NCBI GenBank assembly: GCA_022360055.1
Contig: JAKSDO010000214.1
Location: 50,370 to 114,369 of the forward strand
Direction of reading: 5' to 3'
DNA: 64,000 nucleotides
Origin: Cytophagales bacterium
Lineage (GTDB): Bacteria > Bacteroidota > Bacteroidia > Cytophagales > Cyclobacteriaceae
In this document: in pieces, positions 25,394 through 34,713 of the stretch
Numbering within the stretch: position 1 is the stretch's first letter
Layout of the letters: the number at the start of each line of letters is the position of its first letter
Made by a program: the position numbers and the translations under genes
The notes under the pieces: model-generated
Seen by the model: only the letters and a program-made list of their open reading frames with translations
Databases searched by the model: none
Told to the model about the DNA's origin: nothing

Positions 25394-25543
25394 ACAAAAC
25401 GGTTTTAAGGTTCGATTTATTTTCTGCATGAATTTAGAACCATTTCTTCAATTTTATTACTCAATGCAATAAATCATAAAATAAATTGATGTAATCGATA
25501 GAAAAGTCTAAGATTAAAGACTTCGATGAACAAAGAATTGTAA

Positions 25544-25624
25544 ATGAATGAATTCGATCGTTTTGAATGGGATGAGGTGGATATGCCCAACCATGCGCAC
25601 CGGGGACATTTAAATGTGATGTAA
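25544..25624 (+). CDS. 26-codon ORF overlapping the next start codon
   Basis: The ORF reads MNEFDRFEWDEVDMPNHAHR and six further residues, and stops in TAATG, where the ATG at 25624 opens the next ORF. It could be a coupled leader peptide. The opening FEWDE with later N and H residues recalls the start of BrnT-type toxins, so a truncated remnant is an alternative. It is too short for certainty and has no clear promoter. Confidence 0.25.
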   Translation: MNEFDRFEWDEVDMPNHAHRGHLNVM

Positions 25625-26124
25625 TGAATTTGGAAAAAATGCTCGATTCAATTATTGATTTACTGGTTAACTTTGTAAAAAGATCAAATAAGGAAATAGC
25701 GATGAAGAATACGAAAGAGATCTTGAACGACGGATTTGCCTCCGCACACTATGATGCCAGTTGCAATGCCGTCATTTTTATTTGGAAGAAGCCGAGCACT
25801 TCTGAAGCTTTCCGGCTGATATTTTCAGAAATACTTAAAGCGATTAAAGGGCTTAAAGTGACTGCTTTGATCAGCGATATTCATCGGCAGGGGATCGTTG
25901 GTATTGAAAACAGAATATGGTTGCAGAACGAAATCTTGCCCAAAGCATACAGGGATGGCTTGAGAAGGATAGCTGTTATCGCCCCTAAAGATGTCTTCTC
26001 AAGTTTTTATGTGGAAAGCGTAAAAAACGTAGCGGTTAAAAATTCCTTTAATCTGAAGTTTAAATATCTTAAAGATATTGATTCTGCCAGGGCCTGGATT
26101 ATGAATGAAGAAGTAACAGTATAG
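25624..26124 (+). CDS. Uncharacterised cytoplasmic protein, STAS/SEC14-like
   Basis: 166 residues from 25624, or 140 from the internal ATG at 25702 (MKNTKEILNDGF), which may be the real start since the domain begins there. The pattern ASCNAVIFIWKKPSTSEAF, ALISDIHRQG, RIAVIAPKDVFSSFYVE and a final ARAWIMNE fits the SpoIIAA/SEC14-like (STAS-related) single-domain proteins common in Cytophagia-like bacteria. No catalytic residues are known for that group. It is preceded by a coupled 26-codon ORF and ends at a clear terminator. Confidence 0.65.
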   Translation: MNLEKMLDSIIDLLVNFVKRSNKEIAMKNTKEILNDGFASAHYDASCNAVIFIWKKPSTSEAFRLIFSEILKAIKGLKVTALISDIHRQGIVGIENRIWLQNEILPKAYRDGLRRIAVIAPKDVFSSFYVESVKNVAVKNSFNLKFKYLKDIDSARAWIMNEEVTV

Positions 26125-26129
26125 AGGAC

Positions 26130-26164
26130 TAATCCTGACAGATTTAGAGAACCTGTCAGGATTA
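26130..26164. terminator. Terminator between convergent genes
   Basis: TAATCCTGACAG (26130-26141) pairs perfectly with CTGTCAGGATTA (26153-26164). The CCTGACAG core is also used in the terminator at 11043. It lies between the STAS-like gene and the beta-oxidation operon. Confidence 0.85.
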
Positions 26165-26183
26165 TGTCAAGAATCAGATTTAA

Positions 26184-27983
26184 TTAAAAGGCATAGTCAT
26201 TTTTTTCCAGAAGATAATTTGCAACTCTTCGGCGGGCTTCTTTCAGATTGAACGGATCGATTTTGGTGAACCTTTTTAAGCCGATCAGCATCATCCGCAT
26301 TTCGTCTCCGTCAGCAAATCCGTAAATGGCCTGCTTGCCTGCCCATGAAGCTTTTTCAACGGCATTTTGAAGATAAATTCGAGCCAAATCCATGTAGATA
26401 GCCGATTCGGAAGCTCCTCTCATTGAAATGATTTTTTCCACTCTAAGCAGGGTGGATTCTGCGACATAACATTCGATGAGCATATCGGCAAGGCACATTA
26501 GAATTTCTTGTTCATCTTTCAGATTTGTCATTAACTTTTGCACGGCAGCTCCTGCAATCATCAACCCGGCCTTTTTTAAATTCCGAATAGCTTTTTTCTC
26601 TTTAGTAAAAATATCGGCGTCATCGTCGGTGCCAAATTCCGGGATTGAAGTTAACTCTTTAGCTACCGCCATTGCAGGTCCCATTAAATCCAATTCACCT
26701 TTTAAAGCTCTTTTCAGCATCATGTCTATTGTGAGCATGCGATTGATCTCGTTTGTGCCTTCGAAGATTCTATTGATCCTGGCGTCTCTATAGGCTCTGT
26801 CCATCGGTCCTTCTGCGGAGTATCCCATGCCTCCATAGATTTGTACGCCCTCGTCCACAGAATAGTCCAGTGTCTCGGATCCGTGCACTTTGAGAATGGC
26901 ACATTCGATGGCAAACTGTTCCGTAGATTTGAGTTTGGCTTCAGCATCGCTCATACCGTTGGCTACCATAGATTCAAATGCATCATCAATATTCTGACTT
27001 GCCCTGTAATGGGCCGATTCGGAAGCAAATATTTTTGCGGCCACATCGCCAATTTTGTGTTTGATAGCACCAAATGATCCTATGGTTTTACCGAATTGCT
27101 TACGTTCGTTTGCGTACCTAATCGCATTTGCAAGAGCACCTTTTGCCCCTCCGACAGCTCCTGCTCCAAGTTTTATCCTCCCGATGTTTAGGATGTTCAA
27201 TGCGATTTTAAAACCGTTTTCCCGTTCGGATAGCATGTTTTCTGCCGGTACTTTACAGTCGTTAAAGAAGATTTGGCGCGTGGAGGATCCTTTGATGCCC
27301 ATTTTCTTTTCTTCCTCATTCATCGTGATACCCCCGAATGCTCGTTCGACAATAAAAGCGGTCATGTTTTTGTCGTCGTCGATCTTGGCAAACACGATTA
27401 ATATATCCGCAAAGCCGCCGTTGGTAATCCACATTTTCTGGCCATTCAGCAGATAATATTTGCCGTCTTCGGTTAATGTGGCCTTGGTTTTTCCGGAATT
27501 GGCATCCGAACCCGAATCAGGCTCGGTAAGGCAATAGGACGCCTTGTATTCCCCGGTGGCTAATTTCGGCAGATATTTTGCTTTTTGTTCGGCATTCCCA
27601 TAATAAAGGATTGGCAGGGTGCCTATTCCGGTGTGCGCAGTGATGGCAACAGCGAATGAATATCCTTTGCCAAATTCTTCTGCAATCAGCATGGAAGTGT
27701 TGAAATCCATTCCGAAACCACCGTATTGCTCCGGGACCGAAGTCCCCAGCAATCCCAATTCTCCGGCCTTATCCAACAGGCCGGGCATGAGCTCGGGATA
27801 TTTCATAGAGTCGATCTCATCCAGTTTAGGATAGATTTCCGTGGCTAGAAAATCCCTGCAGGTTTGAGCAATCATTTTTTGCTCTTCGGTCCATTCTTCA
27901 GGGATAAAGATTTCTTGGGCTTCCGTCTCCCGAATCAGGAATTCCCCACCCTTTATCGCGGTTTTTTGATCAATTTTTTCCAT
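26184..27983 (-). CDS. fadE: Acyl-CoA dehydrogenase (long, FadE-type)
   Basis: Catalyses the first, FAD-dependent step of beta-oxidation. 599 residues: acyl-CoA dehydrogenase N-terminal and middle domains (CLTEPDSGSDANSG, MWITNGGFADIL), then the FAD/C-terminal domain with the catalytic-base region YGGMGYSAEGPMDRAYRDARI and FEGTNEINR, plus an extra C-terminal helical domain of about 150 residues, as in the long bacterial form. No signal peptide. Last gene of the operon marR-fadN-fadA-fadE, 6 bases after the thiolase. Confidence 0.95.
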   Translation of the reverse strand: MEKIDQKTAIKGGEFLIRETEAQEIFIPEEWTEEQKMIAQTCRDFLATEIYPKLDEIDSMKYPELMPGLLDKAGELGLLGTSVPEQYGGFGMDFNTSMLIAEEFGKGYSFAVAITAHTGIGTLPILYYGNAEQKAKYLPKLATGEYKASYCLTEPDSGSDANSGKTKATLTEDGKYYLLNGQKMWITNGGFADILIVFAKIDDDKNMTAFIVERAFGGITMNEEEKKMGIKGSSTRQIFFNDCKVPAENMLSERENGFKIALNILNIGRIKLGAGAVGGAKGALANAIRYANERKQFGKTIGSFGAIKHKIGDVAAKIFASESAHYRASQNIDDAFESMVANGMSDAEAKLKSTEQFAIECAILKVHGSETLDYSVDEGVQIYGGMGYSAEGPMDRAYRDARINRIFEGTNEINRMLTIDMMLKRALKGELDLMGPAMAVAKELTSIPEFGTDDDADIFTKEKKAIRNLKKAGLMIAGAAVQKLMTNLKDEQEILMCLADMLIECYVAESTLLRVEKIISMRGASESAIYMDLARIYLQNAVEKASWAGKQAIYGFADGDEMRMMLIGLKRFTKIDPFNLKEARRRVANYLLEKNDYAF

Positions 27984-27989
27984 GGAATA

Positions 27990-29165
27990 TTAGTTTAATC
28001 TTTCATAAATTCCGGCTACACCCTGACCACCCCCTACACATGCCGTGACAATACCGTACTTCTGGTTCCGGCGTCTCATCTCGTTGAAAAGATGGACGGA
28101 CAGTTTGGCCCCCGTACATCCGAGTGGATGGCCGAGAGCAATTGCGCCACCGTTTACATTGTAGATCCCGGGATCAAAATCCAACTGACCGATCACACCC
28201 AGGGCTTGAGCGGCAAAAGCTTCGTTAAGTTCGATTAGCTCGATGTCTGACGGTTTCAATCCGGCCATTTTGAGTGCTTTCGGGACGGCTGCAACAGGTC
28301 CAATTCCCATAATTTTGGGTTCTACACCGGCAACCGCATAGCTTACGAGTCTGGAAATAGGCTCAAGATTAAGTTCCTTGACCATCCGGGCCGACATGAC
28401 CATAACGAACGCAGCGCCATCCGATGTTTGCGAGGAGTTCCCGGCGGTAACGGTTCCTCCCAGGGCAAAAACAGGTTTTAATTTTGCCAGAGCTTCCGCA
28501 CTTGTATCCGCTCTCGGACCTTCATCGGTATCCACAACATATTTTCTGTTTTTCTTTTTGCCATTTTCGTCAAGAAAAACTTCACTGACTTCGATCGGAA
28601 CTATTTCGTCCTTGAACTTTTCATTTTTGATGGCATCCAGGGCTTTCATATGTGAGTTGAAAGCAAACTCATCTTGTTTTTCCCTTGAAATATCGTATTT
28701 CCTGGCTACTTCTTCGGCAGTTAATCCCATACTTGTATAATAGTCAGGATTGTTCGAAGCGATATTATAGTTCAATGCTGTCTTCCAACCAAGCATTGGA
28801 ACCAGCGACATGGTTTCCGTACCTCCTGCAATTATGCAATCGGCCATACCGGCCTTTATTCTGGCCGAGGCAATATTAATAGCCTCTATACCGGATCCGC
28901 AGTACCTGTTTACAATCATTCCGGGAACTTCCTTGGGAAGTGCGAGAAGTGAGATCATTCTGCCCATTTGCATTCCCTGTTCAGCCTCAGGGACGGCATT
29001 TCCGACGATTAAGTCATCTACGCTCTTCGGATCCAATCCTTCAATGGATTTTACCAGATGTTTAATAACATCCGCTGCCAGTTCATCGGGCCTTGTAAAC
29101 TTAAACCCGCCTTTTTTTGCCTTACCTACGGCCGATCTGTATCCTGCTACAATATATGCATCCAT
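27990..29165 (-). CDS. fadA: Acetyl-CoA acyltransferase (3-ketoacyl-CoA thiolase)
   Basis: Cleaves 3-ketoacyl-CoA to acetyl-CoA in the last beta-oxidation step. 391 residues, the standard thiolase length. Nucleophile C89 is in VNRYCGSGIEA, the catalytic His in NGGAIALGHPLGCTG and the second Cys in VTACVGGGQG. It follows the fused dehydrogenase/hydratase by 13 bases and precedes the acyl-CoA dehydrogenase by 6, as in the fadNAE order of Bacillus. Confidence 0.96.
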   Translation of the reverse strand: MDAYIVAGYRSAVGKAKKGGFKFTRPDELAADVIKHLVKSIEGLDPKSVDDLIVGNAVPEAEQGMQMGRMISLLALPKEVPGMIVNRYCGSGIEAINIASARIKAGMADCIIAGGTETMSLVPMLGWKTALNYNIASNNPDYYTSMGLTAEEVARKYDISREKQDEFAFNSHMKALDAIKNEKFKDEIVPIEVSEVFLDENGKKKNRKYVVDTDEGPRADTSAEALAKLKPVFALGGTVTAGNSSQTSDGAAFVMVMSARMVKELNLEPISRLVSYAVAGVEPKIMGIGPVAAVPKALKMAGLKPSDIELIELNEAFAAQALGVIGQLDFDPGIYNVNGGAIALGHPLGCTGAKLSVHLFNEMRRRNQKYGIVTACVGGGQGVAGIYERLN

Positions 29166-29178
29166 GTATATTAGTTAT

Positions 29179-31581
29179 TTAGTTTCTCAAAGGCTTTCCG
29201 CCGTTTAATATGGCTTGAATTCTTTCCAGGGTTTTTCTCTCCCCGCAGAGCGAAAGAAATGCCTCTCTTTCCAAATCCAGCAGATATTGCTCCGACACCT
29301 CCGTGGGCGATGAAAGATTCCCGCCGCACATGATGTTGGCAATCTTTCGGGCGATAAGTGCGTCGTGGTCGGAAATGTAATTGCCCATGCGCATTCCGTT
29401 TATCCCCGAGAGGAAAAGCGCCAATCCACCCTGCCCCTGAACCTTGATGTTTTTCTTGTGAGCTGGTTTGCTGTATCCTGCCTCCGCCAATTCTATAGCC
29501 GCCTGTTTTGCCTCGGAAATCTGTCGGTACGGATTTATCGTAATTCGATCCTGAGGGCGGAGAATATTCATTTCGCGCGCTTCATGTGCTGAAGTGGCTA
29601 CTTTGGCCGTAGCAATGTTCATGAACGCATTCTGAAGCGCGTTGTATTCCACATCACCGGATTCCGAGCGTTCCGATACTCTCGAGGTCATCTCTTTTGT
29701 TCCTCCGCCGCCGGGAATCAATCCGACTCCAACTTCCACCAGGCCAATATAGGTTTCTGCAACCGCCTGAACCCGGTCTGCGTGGAGGGTAAGCTCGCAA
29801 CCTCCACCAAGCGACATGGAATGCGGAGCCACGATCACAGGTACGGCGCTGTACCTGGCTCGCATCATCGTCTTTTGGAAGGTCGCGATCATCATATTGA
29901 GCTCATCGTATTCCTGTTCGATGGCGTACATAAATACCATTCCCAAATTTGCTCCTACAGAGAAATTTGCTCCCTGGTTTCCGATTACTACCCCGCGATA
30001 TTCTGCCTCTCCAAGATCGATCACCTTATTAATGCCTTCAATGACCTCTCCTCCCATGGTGTTCATTTTTGTTCTGAACTCAAGGTTCAGTATTCCATCG
30101 CCGAGATCAAGGATGGAAGCACCGGAATTTTTCCAGACTTCATTGTTGGCTCTGAGGTGATCGAGGATTATAAACTGATTTTCCCCGGGAATTTCTTTGT
30201 AGGATTTACTGACAATATCGTAGTATTTCCGGATGCCGTTTTCAATTGTATAGAATGATTCGATGCCTGAATTTACCATGTCATAGACCCATTGATTCGG
30301 TTTGTAACCGGCCTCTTCCATTCGATCCAGGGATTTCGAGACACCGATCTGATCCCAGGTATCAAATGGCCCCACTTCCCATCCAAAACCAGCGCAAAGC
30401 GCATCATCAATTTTGTACAGCTCATTGGAAATCTCGGGAATTCTATTTGAGATGTATTGGAAAATTCCATAAAATGAGTCCCTGTAAAACTCACCGGCTT
30501 TATCCTTACCGCCTAACAAAACCTTGTAGCGCTCTTTTACGAGATCAATGGGCTTGGTGAGTTCCAGGGTCTGGAATTTAGTTTTTTGTTTCGGCCTGTA
30601 TTCCAGGGACTTAAGATCGAGCGTAAGGATCTTCGTATTTCCTTTTTCATCTTTTGTTTTTTTGTAGAAACCTTGTTTGGTTTTATCGCCCAACCAGTTG
30701 TTTTTTTCCAGCGCTCCAATTATTTCAGGAAGCTTGAAGATATCCCGTTGTTCGTCATCGGGCAATCCCTCATACAGATTGTTTGCAACTTTTATCAACG
30801 TGTCCAGGCCGACAACATCGCTTGTTCTGAATGTGGCAGATTTTGGCCGCCCGATTACAGGACCTGTAAGTTTATCGACTTCATCGATGGTAAGACCCAG
30901 TTTTTCCATGGTTTTGACCACTTTCAGTATCGAATAAATGCCAATTCGGTTTGCAATAAAAGCTGGTGTATCTTTACACAGCACGGTCGTTTTACCCAAA
31001 TGCAGATCTCCGTAATTCATAAAGAAATCAATTATTTCCGGATCCGTTTTAGGCCCGGGAATGATTTCCAGAAGTTTTAAATATCTTGGTGGGTTGAAAA
31101 AATGTGTGCCGCAGAAATGTCTCTGGAAATCGTCGCTTCTTCCTTCGCTCATTTGTCGGATAGGTATGCCGGAAGTATTGGAAGTAATTAGCGAGCCCGG
31201 TTTTCTGAACTTTTCAACCTTTTCAAAGAGCTGTTTTTTGATCTCGAGGTTTTCAACAATTACTTCAATTACCCAGTCATATTCCTTTATTCTGGATAAA
31301 TCATCATCAAAATTGCCAAGCTGGATATTTGATGCCAAACTCGCGCGATAAAGTGGGGCGGGCTTTGATTTTATAGCCGTTTGTAAGGAGGACTCAACAA
31401 TTCTGTCTTTTACAACTTTGTCGCCAAGTTTTAAACCTTTCTTCTTTTCCGCTTCCGACAGCTTGCCTGGGGCAATGTCGAGCAGCAATACATCCAAACC
31501 GATGTTTGCAAAATGGCAGGCAATTCTGGAACCCATAATTCCTGAGCCCAACACGGCGACGCGATTAATGTTTCTCTTCAT
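29179..31581 (-). CDS. fadN: 3-Hydroxyacyl-CoA dehydrogenase / enoyl-CoA hydratase fusion
   Basis: Carries the middle two beta-oxidation steps. 800 residues with the dehydrogenase first: NAD fold VAVLGSGIMGSRIA at the start, CGTHFFNPP with the catalytic His region, and KDTPAFIANRIG. The crotonase domain comes last (about 500-700: GNQGANFSVGANL, SMSLGGGCELTLHAD, VGVGLIPGGGGTKEM). That order is the FadN type, reverse of FadB. It is led by a MarR gene 23 bases upstream. The cytoplasmic partner is the thiolase encoded next. Confidence 0.95.
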   Translation of the reverse strand: MKRNINRVAVLGSGIMGSRIACHFANIGLDVLLLDIAPGKLSEAEKKKGLKLGDKVVKDRIVESSLQTAIKSKPAPLYRASLASNIQLGNFDDDLSRIKEYDWVIEVIVENLEIKKQLFEKVEKFRKPGSLITSNTSGIPIRQMSEGRSDDFQRHFCGTHFFNPPRYLKLLEIIPGPKTDPEIIDFFMNYGDLHLGKTTVLCKDTPAFIANRIGIYSILKVVKTMEKLGLTIDEVDKLTGPVIGRPKSATFRTSDVVGLDTLIKVANNLYEGLPDDEQRDIFKLPEIIGALEKNNWLGDKTKQGFYKKTKDEKGNTKILTLDLKSLEYRPKQKTKFQTLELTKPIDLVKERYKVLLGGKDKAGEFYRDSFYGIFQYISNRIPEISNELYKIDDALCAGFGWEVGPFDTWDQIGVSKSLDRMEEAGYKPNQWVYDMVNSGIESFYTIENGIRKYYDIVSKSYKEIPGENQFIILDHLRANNEVWKNSGASILDLGDGILNLEFRTKMNTMGGEVIEGINKVIDLGEAEYRGVVIGNQGANFSVGANLGMVFMYAIEQEYDELNMMIATFQKTMMRARYSAVPVIVAPHSMSLGGGCELTLHADRVQAVAETYIGLVEVGVGLIPGGGGTKEMTSRVSERSESGDVEYNALQNAFMNIATAKVATSAHEAREMNILRPQDRITINPYRQISEAKQAAIELAEAGYSKPAHKKNIKVQGQGGLALFLSGINGMRMGNYISDHDALIARKIANIMCGGNLSSPTEVSEQYLLDLEREAFLSLCGERKTLERIQAILNGGKPLRN

Positions 31582-31604
31582 CTCTTTACCTGGTATGGAA
31601 GTTG

Positions 31605-32060
31605 TTAATCCTTATTAATCAATGCTTTAAGTTCGTTGTTGTTTTCTGTCCAGTCCATGATCAAGCTTGAAACCTGGAAAAAAGTATTCAGCTTCTCGGC
31701 GGGAATTCGCTCTTTCACAAATTGATTAAATGCTTTTACGGTTTCAATAGCCTTTCCCTTCTTTTCTTTCCCTTTTTCGGTCAGGTATATCCTGACGGAT
31801 CTTTTATCGAACGTATCTTTTTCCTTATAGATGTATCCGCGCTCTTCCAGATTTTTAAGCGCTCTGGTTAAGCTGCGGGATTCAAGGCCTATCAGAGGAG
31901 CAATTTTAGTTGCCGGAGTTCCTTCGGAAGTGCTAATGTTCAATAAAATAAAGGCGATCGAAGTGGTTATTCCATGCTTTTGCGCTTTTTGGTTATAGAG
32001 CCTGGAAAGACTGTGCCAGTTCGACTTTATATAGTAATCAATAGACTCTTCCTTTTTCAT
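31605..32060 (-). CDS. MarR family transcriptional regulator
   Basis: A 151-residue winged-helix regulator: KHGITTSIAFILLNI, the recognition helix SRSLTRALKNLEERGYI, and wing residues DKRSVRIYLTEKGKE. Dimer helices are at both ends. It heads the beta-oxidation operon and probably represses it until an acyl-CoA is present (inference from position). A TTG at 32093 was rejected as start because a -7 promoter element (32081-32088) lies inside that extension; ATG 32060 fits. Confidence 0.93.
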   Translation of the reverse strand: MKKEESIDYYIKSNWHSLSRLYNQKAQKHGITTSIAFILLNISTSEGTPATKIAPLIGLESRSLTRALKNLEERGYIYKEKDTFDKRSVRIYLTEKGKEKKGKAIETVKAFNQFVKERIPAEKLNTFFQVSSLIMDWTENNNELKALINKD

Positions 32061-32080
32061 ATCAATGATTTGGTAAATAT

Positions 32081-32088
32081 CAAATATA
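32081..32088 (-). promoter_or_regulatory. -7 element TATATTTG of the beta-oxidation operon
   Basis: On the minus strand this matches TAnnTTTG exactly, 20 bases before the marR ATG. The -33 position is not well conserved but is taken up by a palindrome (32101-32112). Confidence 0.6.
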
Positions 32089-32100
32089 GACAAAATATAT

Positions 32101-32112
32101 TATGCATGCATA
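32101..32112. promoter_or_regulatory. Palindrome TATGCATGCATA, candidate MarR operator
   Basis: A perfect 12-base palindrome just upstream of the -7 element, where the -33 element would be. Its position suits a repressor site for the MarR protein encoded next to it. Short palindromes of A/T/G/C also occur by chance. Confidence 0.35.
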
Positions 32113-32555
32113 CTATTTGTTTAAAAAAATTGTTTTTTAACCTAGCCATTATTTTTTCTCATTTATTAATAGTATACGAAAAACTTAGATCTTTTTACAT
32201 AAATTGTTAAAATTTGCGCAATTGTATCGTCAAATTGACATTTGGTATGCTTGCAGAGTATTTGGTAAATTGGGAGTTGATCATCCGGCCGGACCGTCTT
32301 TCCCTTATGATGGTTTTACAGTCTGAATCCCGCCTGGCCAAATACGCATGCAACTCCGGGGTCCTAAAATCAATAGCCGTATGCGCGAGCGTATTTACCC
32401 AATAGTTTTAAGATAATCGCTATAAAATGCTTTGTGAAATAAGAGGTAAAACCGCCGGTATTTTAATGAAAAGTCGGAAAAAGATCAAACTTCAGCATTT
32501 TGCAACTCCGCGGCCCATGTCAAAACACCGGGAGTCGGATTATTGAAGAAGCAGC
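32113..32555. other. 443-base intergenic region, no gene recognised
   Basis: Lies between the marR promoter and the DUF2807 gene (both minus strand). The longest ORFs are about 60 codons without family features. No tRNA, riboswitch or clear terminator was seen. Confidence 0.5.
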
Positions 32556-33296
32556 TCATGAGCGGTCCTCGTAGCGGTATTCTTTTGCTCGTTTGATCTT
32601 TCCAAATCCGGTAACCTGTCGTTCGATTACCTCCGGATTTCCGGCATAAATTATTCCTCCGACACCGGTGATCGTCGCTTCAATTTTTTTGACTGCGTGT
32701 ACCTCTGCTCCACCCAGGCCGCTCAGGTTAATGTTGCATGCATTGCTGATAAGATCGATGGCACTCAGTCCTCCTGCACCGCTGATATGGGTTTCCTGAT
32801 ATTCGGTTTTGCCTTTAAGTTTTATTATTCCCGCACCGGTTAAATTGACCTTTACATTTTTGGTGTCTATTTCCAGATCAATTGCTCCGGCACCGGATAA
32901 ATTGATCATTAAATCATCCGGTGCCAATATGCCTTCATTGGATACTTTTGATGCGCCGGTGGAATAAATCTTATCTATGGATGTATAATAGATCACGACA
33001 TTAATTCCCCGAGTGCTTTTGAGTTTGTGCACATTATTGATGCTGAGGGTATTATTAAAGTGTTCGACGTTGATATAGGAAAGTAAATTTTCATCGGTCT
33101 CGATCACAATTTTTGCGGAACCACTTTCAATTAATGTAACATTATAGTTGCCCCCGATATTTATTTTTTCAAATGCATCCAGTCCAATTTCCCTGGTTTC
33201 TATTACACCGTTCCCCCGCTCGAAATTGAAGCTGCAGCTATACATACAAGCCAATATTGATATAAAGACAGTCGAAGGTTTTTGTAATAATTTCAT
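32556..33296 (-). CDS. DUF2807 (head GIN) lipoprotein
   Basis: 246 residues. The N-terminus (VFISILACMYSC) holds a possible lipobox, so it is predicted to be a membrane-anchored lipoprotein. The body is one DUF2807 right-handed beta-helix-like domain with repeated strand turns of the form LSGAGAIDLE, LTGAGIIKLKG, HISGAGGLSA and LSGLGGAEV. This domain is frequent in Bacteroidota surface proteins and is often called an adhesin-like domain without direct evidence. It is a single gene. Confidence 0.9.
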   Translation of the reverse strand: MKLLQKPSTVFISILACMYSCSFNFERGNGVIETREIGLDAFEKINIGGNYNVTLIESGSAKIVIETDENLLSYINVEHFNNTLSINNVHKLKSTRGINVVIYYTSIDKIYSTGASKVSNEGILAPDDLMINLSGAGAIDLEIDTKNVKVNLTGAGIIKLKGKTEYQETHISGAGGLSAIDLISNACNINLSGLGGAEVHAVKKIEATITGVGGIIYAGNPEVIERQVTGFGKIKRAKEYRYEDRS

Positions 33297-33377
33297 AGAC
33301 CTGGCGAGTTTAATCCGGTATCAAAGATAATTATTGTTAGCCACAGAAGATTAATCCCCACTCATTTTTGAATTTAA

Positions 33378-33408
33378 TTGTGAATTTATGATGCTTAGCT
33401 TATTTTTG
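33378..33408 (+). promoter_or_regulatory. Promoter of glyA-tatC-rpiB
   Basis: TTG (33378-33380), 20 bases, then TATTTTTG (33401-33408): an excellent match to the Bacteroidota -33/-7 consensus. The ATG of glyA is at 33432. Confidence 0.8.
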
Positions 33409-33431
33409 CGCTTCATTTTTATAAGACAGGC

Positions 33432-34706
33432 ATGCAAAAAGATCATACAGTATTCGACTTAATCCGGAAAGAACAGGACCGTCAAGAAAGTGGCATTGAA
33501 CTTATCGCATCTGAGAATTTTGCCTCCAGACAGGTTATCGAAGCCATGGGAACTGCTCTTACCAACAAGTATGCCGAAGGACTTCCGGGGAAAAGATATT
33601 ACGGAGGTTGCGAAGTCATTGATGAGATTGAGAATATTGCCAGAGACCGGGCAAAAGAATTGTTTGGTGCCGGATGGGTGAATGTTCAACCTCATTCGGG
33701 AGCGCAGGCCAATGCTGCGGTTATGTTGGCATGTCTGAATGCCGGGGATAAAATTCTGGGATTTGATCTTTCGCATGGCGGACATCTTACGCACGGTTCT
33801 TCCGTAAATTTTTCGGGGAAACTTTATCAGCCATCATTTTATGGTGTTGAAAGAGAAACCGGAGTGATTGATTACGATCGCGTGGAATCGATTGCCACGA
33901 AGGAGCAACCTAAAATGATCATATGTGGTGCTTCTGCCTATAGCAGGGAATGGGATTATGAAGGATTGCGAGCTATTGCAGATCGGGTTGGCGCAATTTT
34001 ATTAGCCGATATAGCTCATCCGGCAGGATTGATCGCCAGGGGATTGCTCGATGACCCGTTGGAATATTGTCATATTGTTACCACGACAACGCACAAGACC
34101 CTGCGCGGTCCCAGGGGAGGCATGATCATGCTTAGGGAAGATTTTGAAAATCCGTTTGGATTGAAGACCCCGAAAGGAGTTGTTCGGAAAATGTCGTCTC
34201 TATTGGATTCCGGCGTATTCCCGGGCACCCAGGGAGGACCACTTGAGCATGTCATCGCTTCAAAAGCCGTAGCATTCGGCGAGGCCTTATCGGATGAGTA
34301 CATGCAATATGTAATACAGGTAAAGAAGAATGCTGCGGTCATGGCAAAAAGATTTATGGACAAGGGATATCACGTAATTTCCGGAGGTACAGATAACCAC
34401 TTAATGCTTATAGATTTAAGATCAAAAGGTGAAGTTACGGGCAGAGATGCTGAAAATGCACTGGTAAAGGCTGATATCACCATAAACAAAAATATGGTTC
34501 CTTTTGATACCAGATCTCCGTTTGTAACGTCGGGTATTCGGGTCGGAACTGCCGCTGTGACAACCAGGGGGATGAAAGAGGCAGAAATGGAAAGGATCGT
34601 TGATCTCATTGATGACGTACTTTTGAATATTGACAATGAAAGCAAAATTGAAGAAGTGAGAAATGAGGTCAACTCGTGGATGAAGAATTTTCCGTTATAC
34701 AAATAA
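33432..34706 (+). CDS. glyA: Serine hydroxymethyltransferase
   Basis: Interconverts serine and glycine and makes 5,10-methylene-THF; PLP enzyme, cytoplasm. 424 residues, normal length. [15 protein letters not shown] and [12 protein letters not shown] near the N-terminus, [11 protein letters not shown], and the PLP-lysine block [15 protein letters not shown] are all intact. Start at 33432 fits the promoter (24 bases downstream of the -7 element). It is followed 7 bases later by tatC. Confidence 0.97.
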   Translation: MQKDHTVFDLIRKEQDRQESGIELIASENFASRQVIEAMGTALTNKYAEGLPGKRYYGGCEVIDEIENIARDRAKELFGAGWVNVQPHSGAQANAAVMLACLNAGDKILGFDLSHGGHLTHGSSVNFSGKLYQPSFYGVERETGVIDYDRVESIATKEQPKMIICGASAYSREWDYEGLRAIADRVGAILLADIAHPAGLIARGLLDDPLEYCHIVTTTTHKTLRGPRGGMIMLREDFENPFGLKTPKGVVRKMSSLLDSGVFPGTQGGPLEHVIASKAVAFGEALSDEYMQYVIQVKKNAAVMAKRFMDKGYHVISGGTDNHLMLIDLRSKGEVTGRDAENALVKADITINKNMVPFDTRSPFVTSGIRVGTAAVTTRGMKEAEMERIVDLIDDVLLNIDNESKIEEVRNEVNSWMKNFPLYK

Positions 34707-34713
34707 TTGAATT

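Noticed and set aside
24974..26124. Toxin-antitoxin module (membrane protein plus STAS-like protein)
   Set aside because: The two genes are on opposite strands with their own controls; only the 26-codon ORF recalls a toxin, too weak to support a module.
29782..31080. Two ORFs of 158 and 164 codons on the plus strand inside fadN
   Set aside because: Both are mirror frames of the conserved dehydrogenase/hydratase gene and show no protein features.
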